Assembly (NCBI GenBank): GCA_933207985.1
Contig: OW240916.1
Span: 319,131,614 to 319,195,613 of the forward strand
Direction of reading: 5' to 3'
From: Pelobates cultripes
Taxonomy: Eukaryota > Chordata > Amphibia > Anura > Pelobatidae
DNA length: 64,000 bases
How positions within the stretch are numbered: position 1 is the first letter of the stretch; every line of letters starts with the position of its first letter. Of this stretch, positions 34,101 through 47,915 are shown piece by piece. The notes beneath the pieces are model-generated. The model worked only from the letters and a program-made list of their open reading frames with translations, was not told the origin of the DNA and did not search any database. Both the position numbers and the translations under genes were made by a program.

Positions 34101-36970
34101 TGGTAGATAGAAGAATGGATTTTTACAAATGTTTTTATTAAAACACTAAAACATCACACGGCAGCACAGCTTAACGACACTGGAACCCTGTCTAGTTTTG
34201 AACAGGAACACATTTTGGAGGACAGTGGAGGGATGTTTTGGTTGAAATCTGAGAGAGGTAAATCATTCATGTATGTGCCCTACCTCTGGAGAGACTGACT
34301 ATACTCTATGTTGTGACAGCATTAATCACAATTAGCCCTTTGGTGGAAGTTCGCAATCCTACACTTGGAGTAGTTTGCCGCTTTGAATAAATATTGCACA
34401 GAGTGCTTTTTTACACTTCTTGGACATTTGTGTTTTAAACACAGGTTTCACATTGCACAAGTGAAGCCATGTTTTCGAGGATGAAGTGTGATTTATTGCC
34501 ACCTTCTGCTGAACAATTTTAATAACTACTTTTTGTGTGTGCTTTTCACTAATGTCTTCATAAAGGTAAGACATGACAACACAGTGACAAGACTCTGCAT
34601 GGATGTCAGTAATTTCTTACACATATGGTAAAAATAAAAAAAATAAATAAAAAAAATTTCCCCCAACACAGCAGATTCGAAAGACTACCATGCAAAATAT
34701 GCTAATTAGAAGAAACCGCACTGTCATTAGATTTGTTGCCCACATTTCTGACTGTTTCCTTAGCAATAGGATGTTATTTTATACGTGGGTTTTGCGACCA
34801 ATGCCCAGCTCTGCGTTAACACATAGCATCTGCCAGGTTCGTGCCCAGAACATGTCTCCACTGTATCAAGCTAAACGTTAATAAAGTTGTGACAAGTTAG
34901 AAAGTTACCAGTGATTTAAACAAATTTCAAAATCCTGTATACAATGTTCAACATTCACACATACAAGATGAAGAGTGTATGGGGCAGAAATTTACACACG
35001 TGCGTAACACCATTATTTGTTTGTGCACTTACACACAGACACAGACATTTAGCAGCTTTGTGATATATTACAATCTGATGGAGCAGGCTGACAGGTAGAG
35101 AGACATGCCATGCAAGTTATTTTACCAGTGAAATCATGATTTCGAAAGCTAGAATTCAGTCATGACAGCATTCTCATCCACACACAGGAAAGCCTGAGCT
35201 GTACAGACAGCGAACTATTATTTTCTCAAGTCTAACTGCCGAGATAGAGGGCAAAAATACATAAACTAATTAGAACATATATACCTCGGCTTATAATTTT
35301 ATCCAAGTAATTCTATCCATTTTCAGAAATTTACTTCTGGAAATTTTAAAATAATTGTGCAGTGTTTTGTACCAGCTCCCCTTATTCTATAAAATGATAT
35401 GTCCAAAACTACTAATTCAGTCTTTTAAACAGAAATATGTAAAAATACATTTCTTTTTATAGATGTACCTACACACATACATGTAACTATAGAGCACACT
35501 ATATATATATATATACCTACCTATGATATCCATTTAACATTGCATATAAGTCTTTTGATATTGAAAATCATTTATTTATAAGCAAATCACTGCAAGAATT
35601 TTTTGTCACGAAAGATACATCCTGCTCATAACATTGAAAAATTGCCTGAAACTTTACAATCAAAGCAGGGCATGTTCCAAAATAGTATTATTACTGAGAA
35701 GAGCTCATTTTGGGTACAGAATATCATGGAAGCATGAAAGCCAGTGGGGTTAGAGAACTTGCACCTAATTATCTATAAAGAAATGAGTGCATTGAGCAGT
35801 GGATGGAATATACGGACAATATGTTTACAAAATCAGCCCATGGACTTTATTCCAAACTCCTGTCCACATGGGACACAGAGCCTGGATTATTGTTGTGCCT
35901 AGATTGGAACCAATAATATAAAAAAATGCACATTTGGATTTCCTTAAATGAAAAATAAGTATATATATATGCACACACACAAACAAAAATGTTATGTATT
36001 ATATTGTATAATTGACCTTTGTTATTAAGTAGGGACTGATCATAGAATGCACTTGATGATATTCGCTTATATTTGTCTGTAAGTGTATCACAACCAGCTT
36101 GTCAGGAATAAAGTTCTTTATTGCTTTAAGTAGAATTGTAGAGCTTGTTAGAGAGACTGAGGGGGGACTGGGATAAAAGTTGAAACGCACAGCATTAGTA
36201 CATGGGATCATCTATACTATGAGTATCTCCTGGGGGGCAGTTGTCTATTTTCATGCTAATTCCCTGTTCTCACTGTGACAATAGCCAACTACTGCTGAAA
36301 CTGTCTCTCTCCCAACATGAAACCTTCAATTACTGCCTGCTGAAGCAGACAGAATCCTATTAGCAAGAAAGACGATCAGGCGAGGCAGTGCCCTGCCCTA
36401 AGCTGGAGAAAAATAATTAGCCAAAAGTTGACAAATGTGCAAGAAAACACAGGTTAGCATCCTTCCACCACAGCCATGGAGCACAAAGCAAAACAGCCTG
36501 CTAATTAACTGCGTATGTGATCAGGACAATTAAATTATCCCCAAACCCCCACAATAATTAGAATTGTAGGCTAGGTGTGATAACCTTTAGAAAATAGTCT
36601 TCTTGTAAAATCAAATCACAGTTACCAAGTGCAGATTGTGGAAGCAGCCATACTGTTTTTGTAAATCATGAAAAAAAAAAATACTTAAAGGGTTAATCAG
36701 TAAAGTAAAAATGCCATGCTAAAAGTAGCCACATTGGAATCAAAGCTGACCTAGAGAATTTTACTTTGAGTTTAAAATTCGTGTTAGTGAATAACTGTTT
36801 ATATAGCCATTAAGGAGTGCGTTGTCATGAATCAATAACAGCCTGAAGCAAAAAGAAGCATGCCAGTACGCAAGCATGCCCTTCTGAGATGGCATGTCAT
36901 CCAACCTAAAAAGGTGGGACACAGATTGGGACGGTCAGTGAATTGCCACTGCTGCATTACACGTTACACA

Positions 36971-37930
36971 ATTAGACAAGATGGCTGCTAGCACGTCATT
37001 AAGCTGGATACTGTAATAGCTATATACATAGGTAGACAAGATGGCTGCTTGCACGTCATTAAGCTGGATACTGTAATAGCTATATACATAGGTAGACAAG
37101 ATGGCTGCTAGCACGCCATTACGCTGGAGACTGTAATAGCTATATACACAGGTAGACAAGATGGCTGCTGGTACGCCATTAAGCTGGATACTGTAATAGC
37201 TATATACATAGGTAGACAAGATGGCTGCTAGCACGCCATTACGCTGGAGTCTGTAATAGTTCCATACACAGGTAGACAAGATGGCTGCAAGCACGCCATT
37301 ATGCTGGAGACTCTAATAGCTATATACACAGGTAGACAAGATGGCTGCAAGCACACCATTACGTTGGAGACTGTAATAGCTATATACACAGGTAGACAAG
37401 ATGGCTGCTAGCACGCCATTAGCTGGATACTGTAATAGCTATATACATAGGTAGACAAGATGGCTGCTAGCACGCCATTACGCTGGAGTCTGTAATAGTT
37501 CCATACACAGGTAGACAAGATGGCTGCAAGCACGCCATTACGCTGGAGACTCTAATAGCTATATACACAGGTAGACAAGATGGCTGCTAGCACGCCATTA
37601 CGCTGGAGTCTGTAATAGTTCCATACACAGGTAGACAAGATGGCTGCAAGCACGCCATTACGCTGGAGACTCTAATAGCTATATACACAGGTAGACAAGA
37701 TGGCTGCTAGCACGTCATTACGCTGGATACTGTAATAGCTATATACATAGGTAGACAAGATGGCTGCTAGCACGCCATTACGCTGGAGTCTGTAATAGTT
37801 CCATACACAGGTAGACAAGATGGCTGCAAGCACGCCATTACGCTGGAGACTCTAATAGCTATATACACAGGTAGACAAGATGGCTGCTAGCACGTCATTA
37901 CGCTGGGGACTGTAATAGTTACATACAACG
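36971..37930. repeat. 60 bp minisatellite, 16 units, with YY1-like core
   Basis: Sixteen units, starting at 36971 and every 60 bases after (one base lost near 37421). Every unit has GACAAGATGGCTGC. Three unit types can be told apart by their second half: C (CTGGATACTG…CATACATA or close), A (CTGGAGTCTGTAATAGTTCC) and B (GAGACTCTAATAGC). From 37151 onward they mostly follow the order C-A-B, a 180 bp higher-order repeat. AAGATGGC is the core of the vertebrate YY1 binding site, so the array offers 16 evenly spaced candidate sites in an ap3b1 intron. The minus-strand open frame at its left end (36935-37294) is an artefact of the period. Confidence 0.95.
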
Positions 37931-39129
37931 GTGCGATTTCTATTCAGTAAGGATATTCTTCATTAAGCAGCAAATTGTAGTTAACTGAAATCAGATCTTC
38001 TAAATTTAGACAAACCATAGATTTTAATTTCTGACCGAGGAAGATTTAACTGATGATAATCTTTTAAAATATACTTGCCCCTGTTCTAGAAGTAAATAGA
38101 AATTATAGGTTTTATTCCACTGATGTGACACACACTAGATTAGTCTGAGATATCACTTGAACACACCTACAGCATCATTATGTCCTTTGTGCTAACATAC
38201 ACAATTATGAAAGGGAAGACAGCATCCTGACCACGTGACTAACAGACAGTCATGGAAATAGTAAAGAATAAATAAATAGCTAACATTCAAAATGGGACAG
38301 ACTGGGCAAAAACAAATATCAAAAAATGCCAGATATGGCTTTTACAAAAACACGTTTGTTAAAATATGCACTTTCAAGATAAATTATCAGTATTTTCCCT
38401 GGCTTGCTTTACGACTGATTACATATAATAATAATAATTTACCACCAGAAAAAAAAAATGCAATCACAAACAATGTGTTAATTGTAAATATCCACACTAT
38501 ACTTGGCAAGCAGGCTGTGTGAGCATGATGTTATAGCAGTGCTGACACCTAGTGTGAGAAAAAAGAATGCAACCAGTTCTCCGATTCCGAGACTAAGTGC
38601 AAACCATCGCCTAAAATCTCTCCATTTACATGGCTAATATGTGCAGAGCTGCATTGAAATTAATATTCAAATTAAATCATTACAAGGTAATATTTAGCAT
38701 GACATAACAAGAAAAACTTGTTCATCAGGTTTCGTTATTTCCCCACCATACTAAAAGTTAAAAAAAAATAAAAAGATTGAAATGATTCTGCTTAAATCAA
38801 CAGATTGAGAATGTATCACAACATTAAAGATGTAAAAGACAAGCATTCTCCACTATGTAAAAGCTGATTCTGTTTTTAGGAAAGACTATTCAAAGTATAT
38901 ATTTATATATTCACGCACGTTCAGATCGCACTTTTGCAACCTGGCTTTTAAAACAGAGGAGATACTACAATATAAAGGTAAAATGCCATAAAAGCAAGGT
39001 ATTTGACAGTTGGTACATATTTTTGTAACGTTGACCACATGGAAAAATCTAATTCTGTTTCTGTTGTAACACTGACTTTTAAAAGAGAGCCTAACCAACC
39101 CTGACCAGTACAGCTCAATGCAGTGATTA

Positions 39130-39275
39130 TTGTACCATAGATTGTAAGCTCCTTTGTACAGAGCCTTGGCTCTGTTCTATTCCGAATGTAAATTACTTGT
39201 CGTCAAATATCCCCCCTTTATAATTGTAAAGCAGAATCTGTTGGCGCTATATAATTGATATTAATAACAATATTG
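39130..39275 (+). mobile_element. LINE 3' end (L2/CR1-like)
   Basis: Begins ATTGTAAGCTCC and ends TGTTGGCGCTATATAATTGA followed by ATTAATAA. This resembles the 3' tail of L2-type LINEs in amphibians and fish, where GGCGCTATATAA comes before an AATAA repeat. Only the tail remains. The same ending occurs in reverse at 57790. Confidence 0.55.
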
Positions 39276-41650
39276 AGCACTGGGCACAAGAATAGCAAAC
39301 TCCGGTACACTTAAGAACCCTGTCTGAAATATTACAAAAAATCAAACTTGAAATCCATTCAATATTTCAGTAATCCTGGAAAAGAGGGACAGGGTCCAAA
39401 ATATGGACTGTCACATTCACTTGGGCTTTATGACTGAAGGTAACTGACTGAATAAAAACCCCAATATCCAGCTGATTTTTGGGGTATTTCTTTAAGTGTT
39501 GCGTGGCTTTTCTTTAAAAATGAATGGTCGGACTCCTGCTTCTTTCTATAGTGTGTTTATCCCATTAAAGTGATGCATGTGGATTTCTCCTACACCAAAA
39601 AGAAGTGTACATATACTGTAATCTTTGCTATCTGAATCGCACTAATACCGGACGACGGATTTTGAAAGAAATGAATGCTCACATTTTTACTTTACTCATT
39701 GAAGCTGTGTGGAAGATTACTAGAGGGTAAAATGCCCTGTCTGTACATTTTTACAAATCTGTAAAAATATCTATGGGAAACTATCTTAACCTAAATACAT
39801 AAAAACAATTTAATATTAAAAAGCTACTTTTATTTTCTGGCTTCAAAGACATTCTAATCAAGAAAGGGACAGATTTGCATTAAATTCTCCACCCCGCCCC
39901 TCCCAGATTAATAAATAAAACCGTTATTTCAGAGGAAGACAGTGATAGAACGAAGGCATGGCAAAGTTGGAGAAGGATTGACATCAAATTACTACTGCCG
40001 CATAATCATTACAATAAATATAAGTATTATCGCTGGGAGGTCACACAACACAATTCTTCTCTCATTAAATATTCCTTAGTTTAGCCAAGGGGAAGGATAT
40101 CACAGGACTGTGAGTTAAATCGCACATCGGTTATAGATCACTTTAATGGAAGGATTGGTGTCACTTTAATAACTTCACACAAATAATTAAAACTGCAACC
40201 TGCTATTAGGGCTCATCTGTTCCTTCACAGAAGTATGGGCAAATCGGTTCAGGATATTAAACTACATAAAAAAGGATAATTCAACTCTTGACCCAGACCT
40301 ACAAAGCTTTTCTCCACAATGCTCCCACTTACGACTGCTGCAATGGCCCCAATTCATCCCACGGCTGGTGGCTCTCCACCTTTGATCAGATTTGCTTTAT
40401 ACATCTTACAAGACATATCTAGAGTGACCTATACTTCCAGAGAGTAACTCTAATACCTGACCGTATTATTTCTTCTTGATTTCTAAATGCCCCCTTAAAG
40501 CTATTTTAGTTCTTAGTTGTTTGTATAACATATGTGGAGCCTGTTACAACATAAAACTTGTTCTCAGTTTTCAGTCTAAAGCTTGCTCAAGTATTAATAT
40601 AGAAGATAGTGGGTCCAATAAGTGGTCAGCCTGTGTTTCAATATTTGCTAATGTAGATACTTTCTATATATTCCTAGATAGTACTGGCAGCGTCTTTATA
40701 TTTCGTATTAATGGACTGTTAATAGGTGCCACACCATTTACTTAATCTGCTTGAAAAAAAACCTTTAAATTATATAGCAATCTTCAGAAGAGAGATCAAC
40801 ACAGGACAGGCAGCCAGCAACGTCCTAGAAATGACTGCGGCTGTGTAATGACTACGATTAATATTAGAATTCTAACTGTGGCATCTCAGTTACACGGATA
40901 TAAAACCACAATGGTCAGACACAGAGATTCTGGAGTCCAAACTGGAGCAGACATGTAATGAAAAGCTGGAGTTACAAACTAAATAAATAACGTAATGCAA
41001 CCCTTGAGTTATAACTGAAGTCAAAACTGGACCAATAATGTGTAAACAAAAAAAAAAGCCAACATGTAAGGGAGTAATGGGCGTCATCAAATACTTCACT
41101 CGAAGCTCAACAGATCTACATACACAAATATAAAGCACCCACCTGGCCAAAAATACACCTAATAGACCTGTCTGGAATAAGACTACCATGCCAAGCAAGC
41201 AGACTAGTTTGTGTCAGGAACAAGTCACACAAGTGAATTATATGTGTATGTGTTACTTGTGAGCTCACGGATAGAGGATCAATAAACTAACATGAAATAA
41301 AACACACAAGAGATAACTTCAAAATCTGAGTAGATTAATCAATAACTCAAACACAAAGTGTATGATGTCATCCTAACAAAAGAAATGGCACAAATTACTC
41401 AAGTTTGGTTCATGAAATAAGTTTTGCTCAGTATCTGCCTTACATTTATTTATTTATTTTGAAAAAAGAGAACAGAAGAAACATGTTGTATTTATCTAAT
41501 TTTCTCTGGACTAGAAGACAAGATACAGTATTTTATTACATTCATTTCTAAAAGAAGTAAAGAAAACATATATATTGTAGTTTGTGTATGATTGTTTTAG
41601 TGCAGAATATTTATAGGAAAACAACAACAATAACCATTCCCATCACTTAC

Positions 41651-41789
41651 CTGTGTACATTATTCTGACCAGAAGCAACGACCCCCAGGTTTGCAGCCGT
41701 TACAAATCTCTGGACTAAAGCCTGCGGTGTTGAATTGTGAGGGGATACTGTGATCGCAGTGGACGTTTCATTCATACCGGCAAGCTTTC
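41651..41789 (-). CDS. ap3b1: AP-3 complex beta-3A subunit, penultimate exon
   Basis: Internal exon of 139 bases. On the minus strand it follows TACCTTGTAG and ends at ACACAG before GTAAGTG. It starts with two bases finishing a Gly codon from the exon at 53940-54037 and ends with two bases of an Arg codon completed in the terminal exon, so all three exons join in one frame. It encodes KLAGMNETSTAI…VQRFVTAANLGVVASGQNNVH, the part of the beta-3A C-terminal region that holds the conserved GMNE and ANLG(A/V)V-SGQ-N motifs. Residues between them (VSPHNSTPQALVQ) look more divergent than I would expect from mammals. It is too short for an open-frame search to pick out. Confidence 0.93.
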
Positions 41790-43382
41790 CTACAAGGTAA
41801 CAAGGAAAAACAACACAAATGTCACATAAAAAGAATTGTCGGTTTAAAAAATAAAAAAAGCATTTTCCCGTAAGTTTTCATTCAGCTTATTATCTACGAC
41901 TATTGATGGCTCGGCATGGTAACCCAGATGTGTCTAACACTAATGGGAATTCAATATCTTTTTTCTTCAAAATATACCTTTTTATTGGTTTCGTTGCCAC
42001 CATATTGTTAGATATCACTAATATATTCCAAGATCAGAGAAGAAACCATGAAACAGACTCCTGAGTACAAAGACCAATAATCTGCATAATTACAGATTAT
42101 TATTACTACCCATTTTTTCTTTTCCCAGCCTATATTTTTTTAACAAGCGTTCTTGCATCAAATCAAAGTATACTGAATAAAGGAAAAAACTAAAATCTAA
42201 GGATGAAAGAAAAAAAAATCCCTTCTAATTACGCACCTTGGTAGCTATAGATTTATTGCTTAGAAAACAAACTATCCACCCGAGGATAGTTTGTGGGTAC
42301 ATGCCTAAAAGAGCCATTTCTGGATTAATTAGCAGATCCTATTTGGCAGTTTACATTATTTAAGCAAAACTTGTGAACATGACCATAAATTTCAAATTGT
42401 AAGCTACAGTAGCCATGGAAAATTGACTCTGGATTCCCCAAAAATGTATACCAGAACAATTTAAATAAAGTATAAAAAAAAAAAAAAAAAAACCACAAAA
42501 CTGATTTACACGGATCTTAAAAAGCTCTCTGTAATATATTCTCGTCATGTATTTAACATAAAAAACTATTTAATAGCGAACAAGGAACCTTTAATATTTT
42601 GTAAACAAAATAAATAACAAAAAGAATTGGAGTTCAGAATTCTGCTCCATTACCCACAGCTCCCCTTTTCACAAAATATCTTCCTAGGTGTAAATACTCA
42701 AGGTAGCTCAATCAATGGAAGATCAGTGTGTGATGAGCTACTGACCTGACTCAGCCCTTCAACTGGTCTCTTATTGTCTGCATGGGACTCCCTAAAGACA
42801 CGTTTAAGGGAAACGGAATACGAAGAGGACAGTATTTGGCTGTGGGGCAAAGTCTTTTTAGATCTCTCATTGGTTAAAAACACTTTCAATCAGGAACTTT
42901 TGTGAAAGACGGAGGTGTGGCTATGGGAAAGTTAGAAAACTTTATTTTCCCAAAATCAAGCTAAAGAGATTTGAATGTGGAGAGAAAACACAGCATGAGG
43001 CCATATAAAGGTTCCACTTTTTAAATGGACCGTTAGGCTGCTGCCCGGAGTGTCCCTTTAAGTACAATTTATTAACCAGAGCCATTTCTACCAACCAGTA
43101 TCAGATTTCATTGCAGGTATATAGTTCAGCAACCTTAGTATCATCATTTAATGTATAGACAAACATGTGATAAAACTACTAATCAAAGGAAGATACGGTG
43201 GTTAGTATACGTACAGTCCCATTTATACACACACACATTTAACAAAGATTTTTAAGTGGCATTCTTGTTATTATGGCAATCTGTGTCTCTCCTTTCACAT
43301 GACTAAAGGCTAATTAATCCATAAAAATACCAGTGGGTGAGGGAGGCAGGCACTGTGTATATGAAATATGTGCTGGTGTGGT

Positions 43383-43968
43383 TATACCGTCTTACCTGAA
43401 AATAAGATGGGGTCATATATTAATTTTTCCCCTGAAAAATGCACTGAGGCTTACCTTCAGGGGATGTTTTTGTGGAAAAACCATAGCAAGCATGTGTTAG
43501 CATGTAGGTCTATGTTTGGTGTATTTCCCCTGAACATAGACCATTTCACTAGGGCATGGAATCCCGCAAATCTATGTTCGAAGAAACTTTTCCAAACATA
43601 GATTAGTTAACTCGCTAACAGAATCCCACAAATCTATGTTCGAAGAAACTTTTCCAAACATAGATTAGTTAACTCGCTAACAGAATCCCACAAATCTATG
43701 TTCAAAGAAACTTTTCCAAACATAGATTAGTTAACTCGATAACAGAATACCGCAAATCTATGTTCGAAGAAACTTTTCTGAACATAGATTAGCTTACTAG
43801 TGAATGGAATCCCACAAATCTATGTTCGGGGATACTTCTACAAACATAGATTAGCGAACTAGCGACTAGGGCTTATTCTGGGGATAGGGCTTATATTACG
43901 AGCATCCCCCGAAAATAAGTTAGGGCTTATTTTCTGGGGATGTCTTATTTTTGGGGAAACCGGGTATA
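43383..43968. mobile_element. Nonautonomous DNA element with internal hairpin repeats
   Basis: The ends are imperfect inverted repeats of about 25 bp: TATACCGTCTTACCTGAAAA on the left and, reversed, TATACCCGGTTTCCCCAAAA on the right. The right end also has the repeated word GAAAATAAG. Between them are five 62 bp tandem units (about 43561-43865), each holding AATCTATGTTCG and its near reverse complement AACATAGATT, so each unit can fold into a hairpin. Flanking TA suggests a TA-target element, but the class is not settled. No transposase is present. Confidence 0.65.
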
Positions 43969-46900
43969 TTGTGTTTGTCACACAATTTATATCAGTTCCA
44001 TAGAATCCACTGTGCTCTCCATGACTGATATTTATCCACTAAGCGCAGTATTGTGGAGGAATTATATTAAAGTAGAACCTTTTCGGCCAGTTAATTGTGT
44101 TGGAGAAACAGTTGGAGATTGGGTTTTTTCCCTTTTTGGTCTAAAATGTTCTAATCAGTTGTCAAATCTCTGCACTTGGGAGTTTAGTGAATAAACCAGT
44201 CAGGTTCTTCTTATTACCAGAAAAAAAATGATCCAATATTGTATATAATAATAAGAGACTAGAAATCTATCCATTGACCGAGTTTGGATGTTTGCACACA
44301 ACGAGACAAAACATGATTTACATCTTAAATGCTAAAAGCCTATTACGTCAGTCCTCTTCTGTACATTGCAGAAAACGCTGGAAGCCTTGGAATAGATGAT
44401 GGCTTTTTCAACGGTTATTTTAAGTCATAGCGTAACCACTATTTGTTTAGATGTACGAGTTGTATAGAAGAGAAATTAGTGTTGAGAGACTGTGTTCTTT
44501 TATAACCCTGCGCAATGACTGGGGTTATCTTGGTCCAATATGCTAGTATAACAGTGTGTACCATCTAAGGGAAATGATAGCACATTTGACAACACAGGTA
44601 AAATTTGCCTCTGCACATCATATTAGTGCTATAAATCTTTTTTTATGTGAGGGATTGGTCAAACCTCATAACATTTCAGTTATAAATACAGCTTTGCCGG
44701 AGAGGGGGGCTATTTTATGACATTTTAGGTGACTTTATGACCTACTGATAACCATTTATCGAACTGAAAATGTAATTTAGAGCAAGATTAAGATATCGTC
44801 ACACAGACTGATTTCTAAACAAATGTATTGTAGACTGAGGAAACAATGAGAGTTTTATTGCTGTGAAGCTCAGTTATACACTCTGACTCAACAACATAGA
44901 GCTCTCAGCAATGAGGGACATTAGCACAGAACAGAGAGGTAGAGGGATTTTGTCAAAAAATAAGGAATGACTCCTAAACAATTATAAAATAAACATCTTT
45001 AAAATACTATATACTTATATTAAAATAATTGTTTAACAAAAAACTAAAACTACTGAGACAATATTTTGCCTCATGATGATGTTAAATATGCATTTGAGAG
45101 ATATGAAATATAACATTATTTGTAGAAAAGTCTCATCTCAATTTGTTGCAACCAGGGACTCCATCTAAGATTCCTGTCCAGAAAGGCTGGGCTGATGAAG
45201 AAGGAAAGACAAGAGTTCTGCAGCTCTTGCAAGCTGTTTTAAATAGACCCCATTGAAAAAAGCATAATTAAATGTATGCATGTTTTTGTTGGGGTGATAT
45301 CTTCTAAACAGTGATTTCTTTCAATTTTTACATTTTGGCAGTGAGGGGCACTTTAAAGGGCACGCCAAGGAATCCCGCACTGGTACTACATCACTTCTTG
45401 ATAATGCTGAGATCCTGTCTGACAACATGCAGAATTGTTAATAGTCTCTATAATAACAATGACTTCACAACCCTAACACCGGAGGCTAAACAGAATACCA
45501 GGATGTTATCAGTGGTAAGTTGTACAATCTGGGTATTAAAAGTGCTGGTCAGGTCTTACGTTTCCAACTCATTTAGCATCAGCTGAACTGCGCATGTGAA
45601 ACATGGAAGCTATACCTTGCTATCAAAGTACTTATAAATACTGCAGTAAACGGCTTAACGGCATTAACGTGACCATGTTGGACAGGAGAGATCACCAGCA
45701 AATATTTATACTAAAAGGTTTACTTATTTAAACTTTGAATGATGCTTTTCCAATACGGACTTTCTGAACAGACAGTGTAACTCTTTGACTGCCACCAAAC
45801 ACCCATGTGAGGAAAGAGACGTCCCCAAACTTCCAGTGGTCTCCTGCTTGGAGCTATGGGGTGCTTCTCCATTTTGGAGTGTGCACTGTGGCTGCATGTG
45901 CCCTCTCCGTGTGGTCTCCATGGCTAAAGAGGTTACTGGTATGCCAATAGCAGATAAGTAAACAGCAAGGAGGATTTAACCAACAACAAAAAAAAATGTT
46001 CAATATTAAATAAAGGTATGTTTCCGAGCACTTTGGCCCACACAATGTATAGAATAAGTTGTATGTCCTATAAAATAACACTGAGTCATGACTGCCACGA
46101 CAGCTGCACTTAAACTTGCAGAAAACTCAAGTTGTTACAATTTATACTTCAGTTATATTTAAGTTTCAGTTTTAAAAGCAGTGCTGTAAAATATCGGAAG
46201 TAAAAAACACTTATTTTGCCAATTTGTAAGTGATAAATCTTAGGAAGTTTGTGTATGAAAATGGAAATATGAGAAAGATAAACACACTAGTGTGACAAAT
46301 ATCGAGCAAACTGTCTTCCAAACTCTATCAATCCTTTTTCAGAGAAAAAGCGGCTGTTAAAATATAATAAAAACACCTATAGAATTTACTACTGTGCAAA
46401 AATCTTAACGGAGGTATTTTTATTTTCTCCATAAAATATAAGCAAATGTTCCATAAAATCATATACACATTCATAAAACCGTTTTTTTTGTGTGTTTTAA
46501 AATATATTAAGAAAACTGAATATAAACATAAAATCGTGCTAAATGAGCGTGTTGCGATTTAGGGACAGTCACATTTTTGCATATTTTCTTACAGATCGTT
46601 TCTTTTTTTGCTAAAATTAACCAGACAAATTGTTTCCAATACAGCTGGATCACCAGGTCAATCTATGGCTATTAGTTTAGAAAGTTTCACTGGCAACAAT
46701 CTAACACAATCTTAAAGGGGAGATTATAAGGAAAATTTTATTTGATATGTTGTAGCATATAGGATTACAAATTGCTCCAGATCACCTCCATGACCAAGTG
46801 TGGTCATGTACGTTCCCACCTCCCCCCCACCCCCCACTCACAACAAAAAAAGAAATCATTGGAGTGGTTTGATGGTTTGAAGACAACCAGATCACGCTTA

Positions 46901-46998
46901 CTGTTCAGTTCTCACACCACTGAAGGCATTTCCGATATATTTCTTTGTGATGGGAAAAGTTTATGTAAATTAAGTACTTTAGTTTTTTAGTAAAGGAG

Positions 46999-47915
46999 TG
47001 TGACAAATGCTCCTTACCCTGGACTTTTACCACAAACTCCTGGAAAGCTGCCCTCCTGCCCACCGACTATGGGCCATATACCTTGTGCCAAACTCCTGCT
47101 TTTCCCTTCTGTTCACAAGACATTTCCCTCCTGGTTTGTCGTATATAGTTTACAGAACAGAAAAACATGAATGCAGGCAGTGGGACTAGATCGTCGAGTG
47201 TCTGGTACTATAAAGTCAGATACTCAACCTCACGAACACCGGTAAAATCACACGAACGCCTGCTACTTTCCACGACAAGCCAGGAGAAATCTGTTTGGTA
47301 GGACTGTTCGCACGAACATGGCGAACAATCGCTACCTATGAGCCAGGAAAACCGTTCAACAGTTTGTTCGTATGGAACTCCTGAAATTGACCGACCGCTA
47401 TCACTATTTCTCTGGAACTAATTTGGGCAGACACCAAGAGTGCGGTTGGTCAAAACCTTTACCCTGGTGGAGATTCAGCTTTGTTCGTGGGATCTGAGTG
47501 CTATTTGGACAACTTGGGCGCTCAGCTTCAGGCTATCTGGAGATATAATATTTGTGGGGGTTCCTATATGGGTTGTATGTATTTTTAATATGTTTTATAT
47601 TTTGTAACTCTACTGCCTGGGAGTAGCTTAAGCAATGTACACTAAATTATCTCCCAGACACAGAGAATCCTGGGCGGGTTGAGGGAGTGTCCTGGGCGGG
47701 TTGTAGGAGTGGTTTCCTATGTTACTGCTGGAGACCCTCTGCTGGGGGTGGGGTCTGTGTATGTAAGCTGGCCACTGAGCCATAATAAACGAGTCTTCTT
47801 GTACCCTTCATCAAGTCTTGGCTGATGTTCGGGTAGCTGAGAGCTTTAATCACTGCTTCACTTGGGATTTGGGAGAACTACAGCGGATATACTCAGGTAG
47901 AGGGAATCCGTTACA
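46999..47915 (+). mobile_element. Solo LTR, 917 bp
   Basis: Starts TGTGACAAATGC and ends AATCCGTTACA, flanked by a perfect 5 bp duplication AGGAG (46994-46998 and 47916-47920). AATAAA lies at 47784-47789, about 130 bases before the end, as expected for an LTR in plus orientation. A CCTGGGCGGGTTG word is tandemly repeated near 47670-47705. The length suits an endogenous retrovirus LTR or a large Gypsy LTR. No internal region is present, so it probably arose by recombination between two LTRs. It is antisense to ap3b1. Confidence 0.8.

Larger units (their letters stand above)
32349..41650 (-). other. ap3b1 last intron (9.3 kb)
   Basis: Minus-strand intron from GTAAGTG (complement of 41644-41650) to the CCCCCACAG acceptor at 32349. 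It contains the 60 bp minisatellite (36971-37930), a LINE 3' end (39130-39275), a possible LINE fragment near 34010-34100, and otherwise AT-rich unique sequence. Blocks at about 33000-33520 and 36440-36570 are of higher complexity and could be conserved noncoding DNA; nothing coding is seen in them. Confidence 0.85.

Noticed and set aside
36935..37294. Minus-strand open frame of 119 codons with repeats of LAAILSTCVYSYYS
   Set aside because: Product of the 60 bp minisatellite, whose period is divisible by three.
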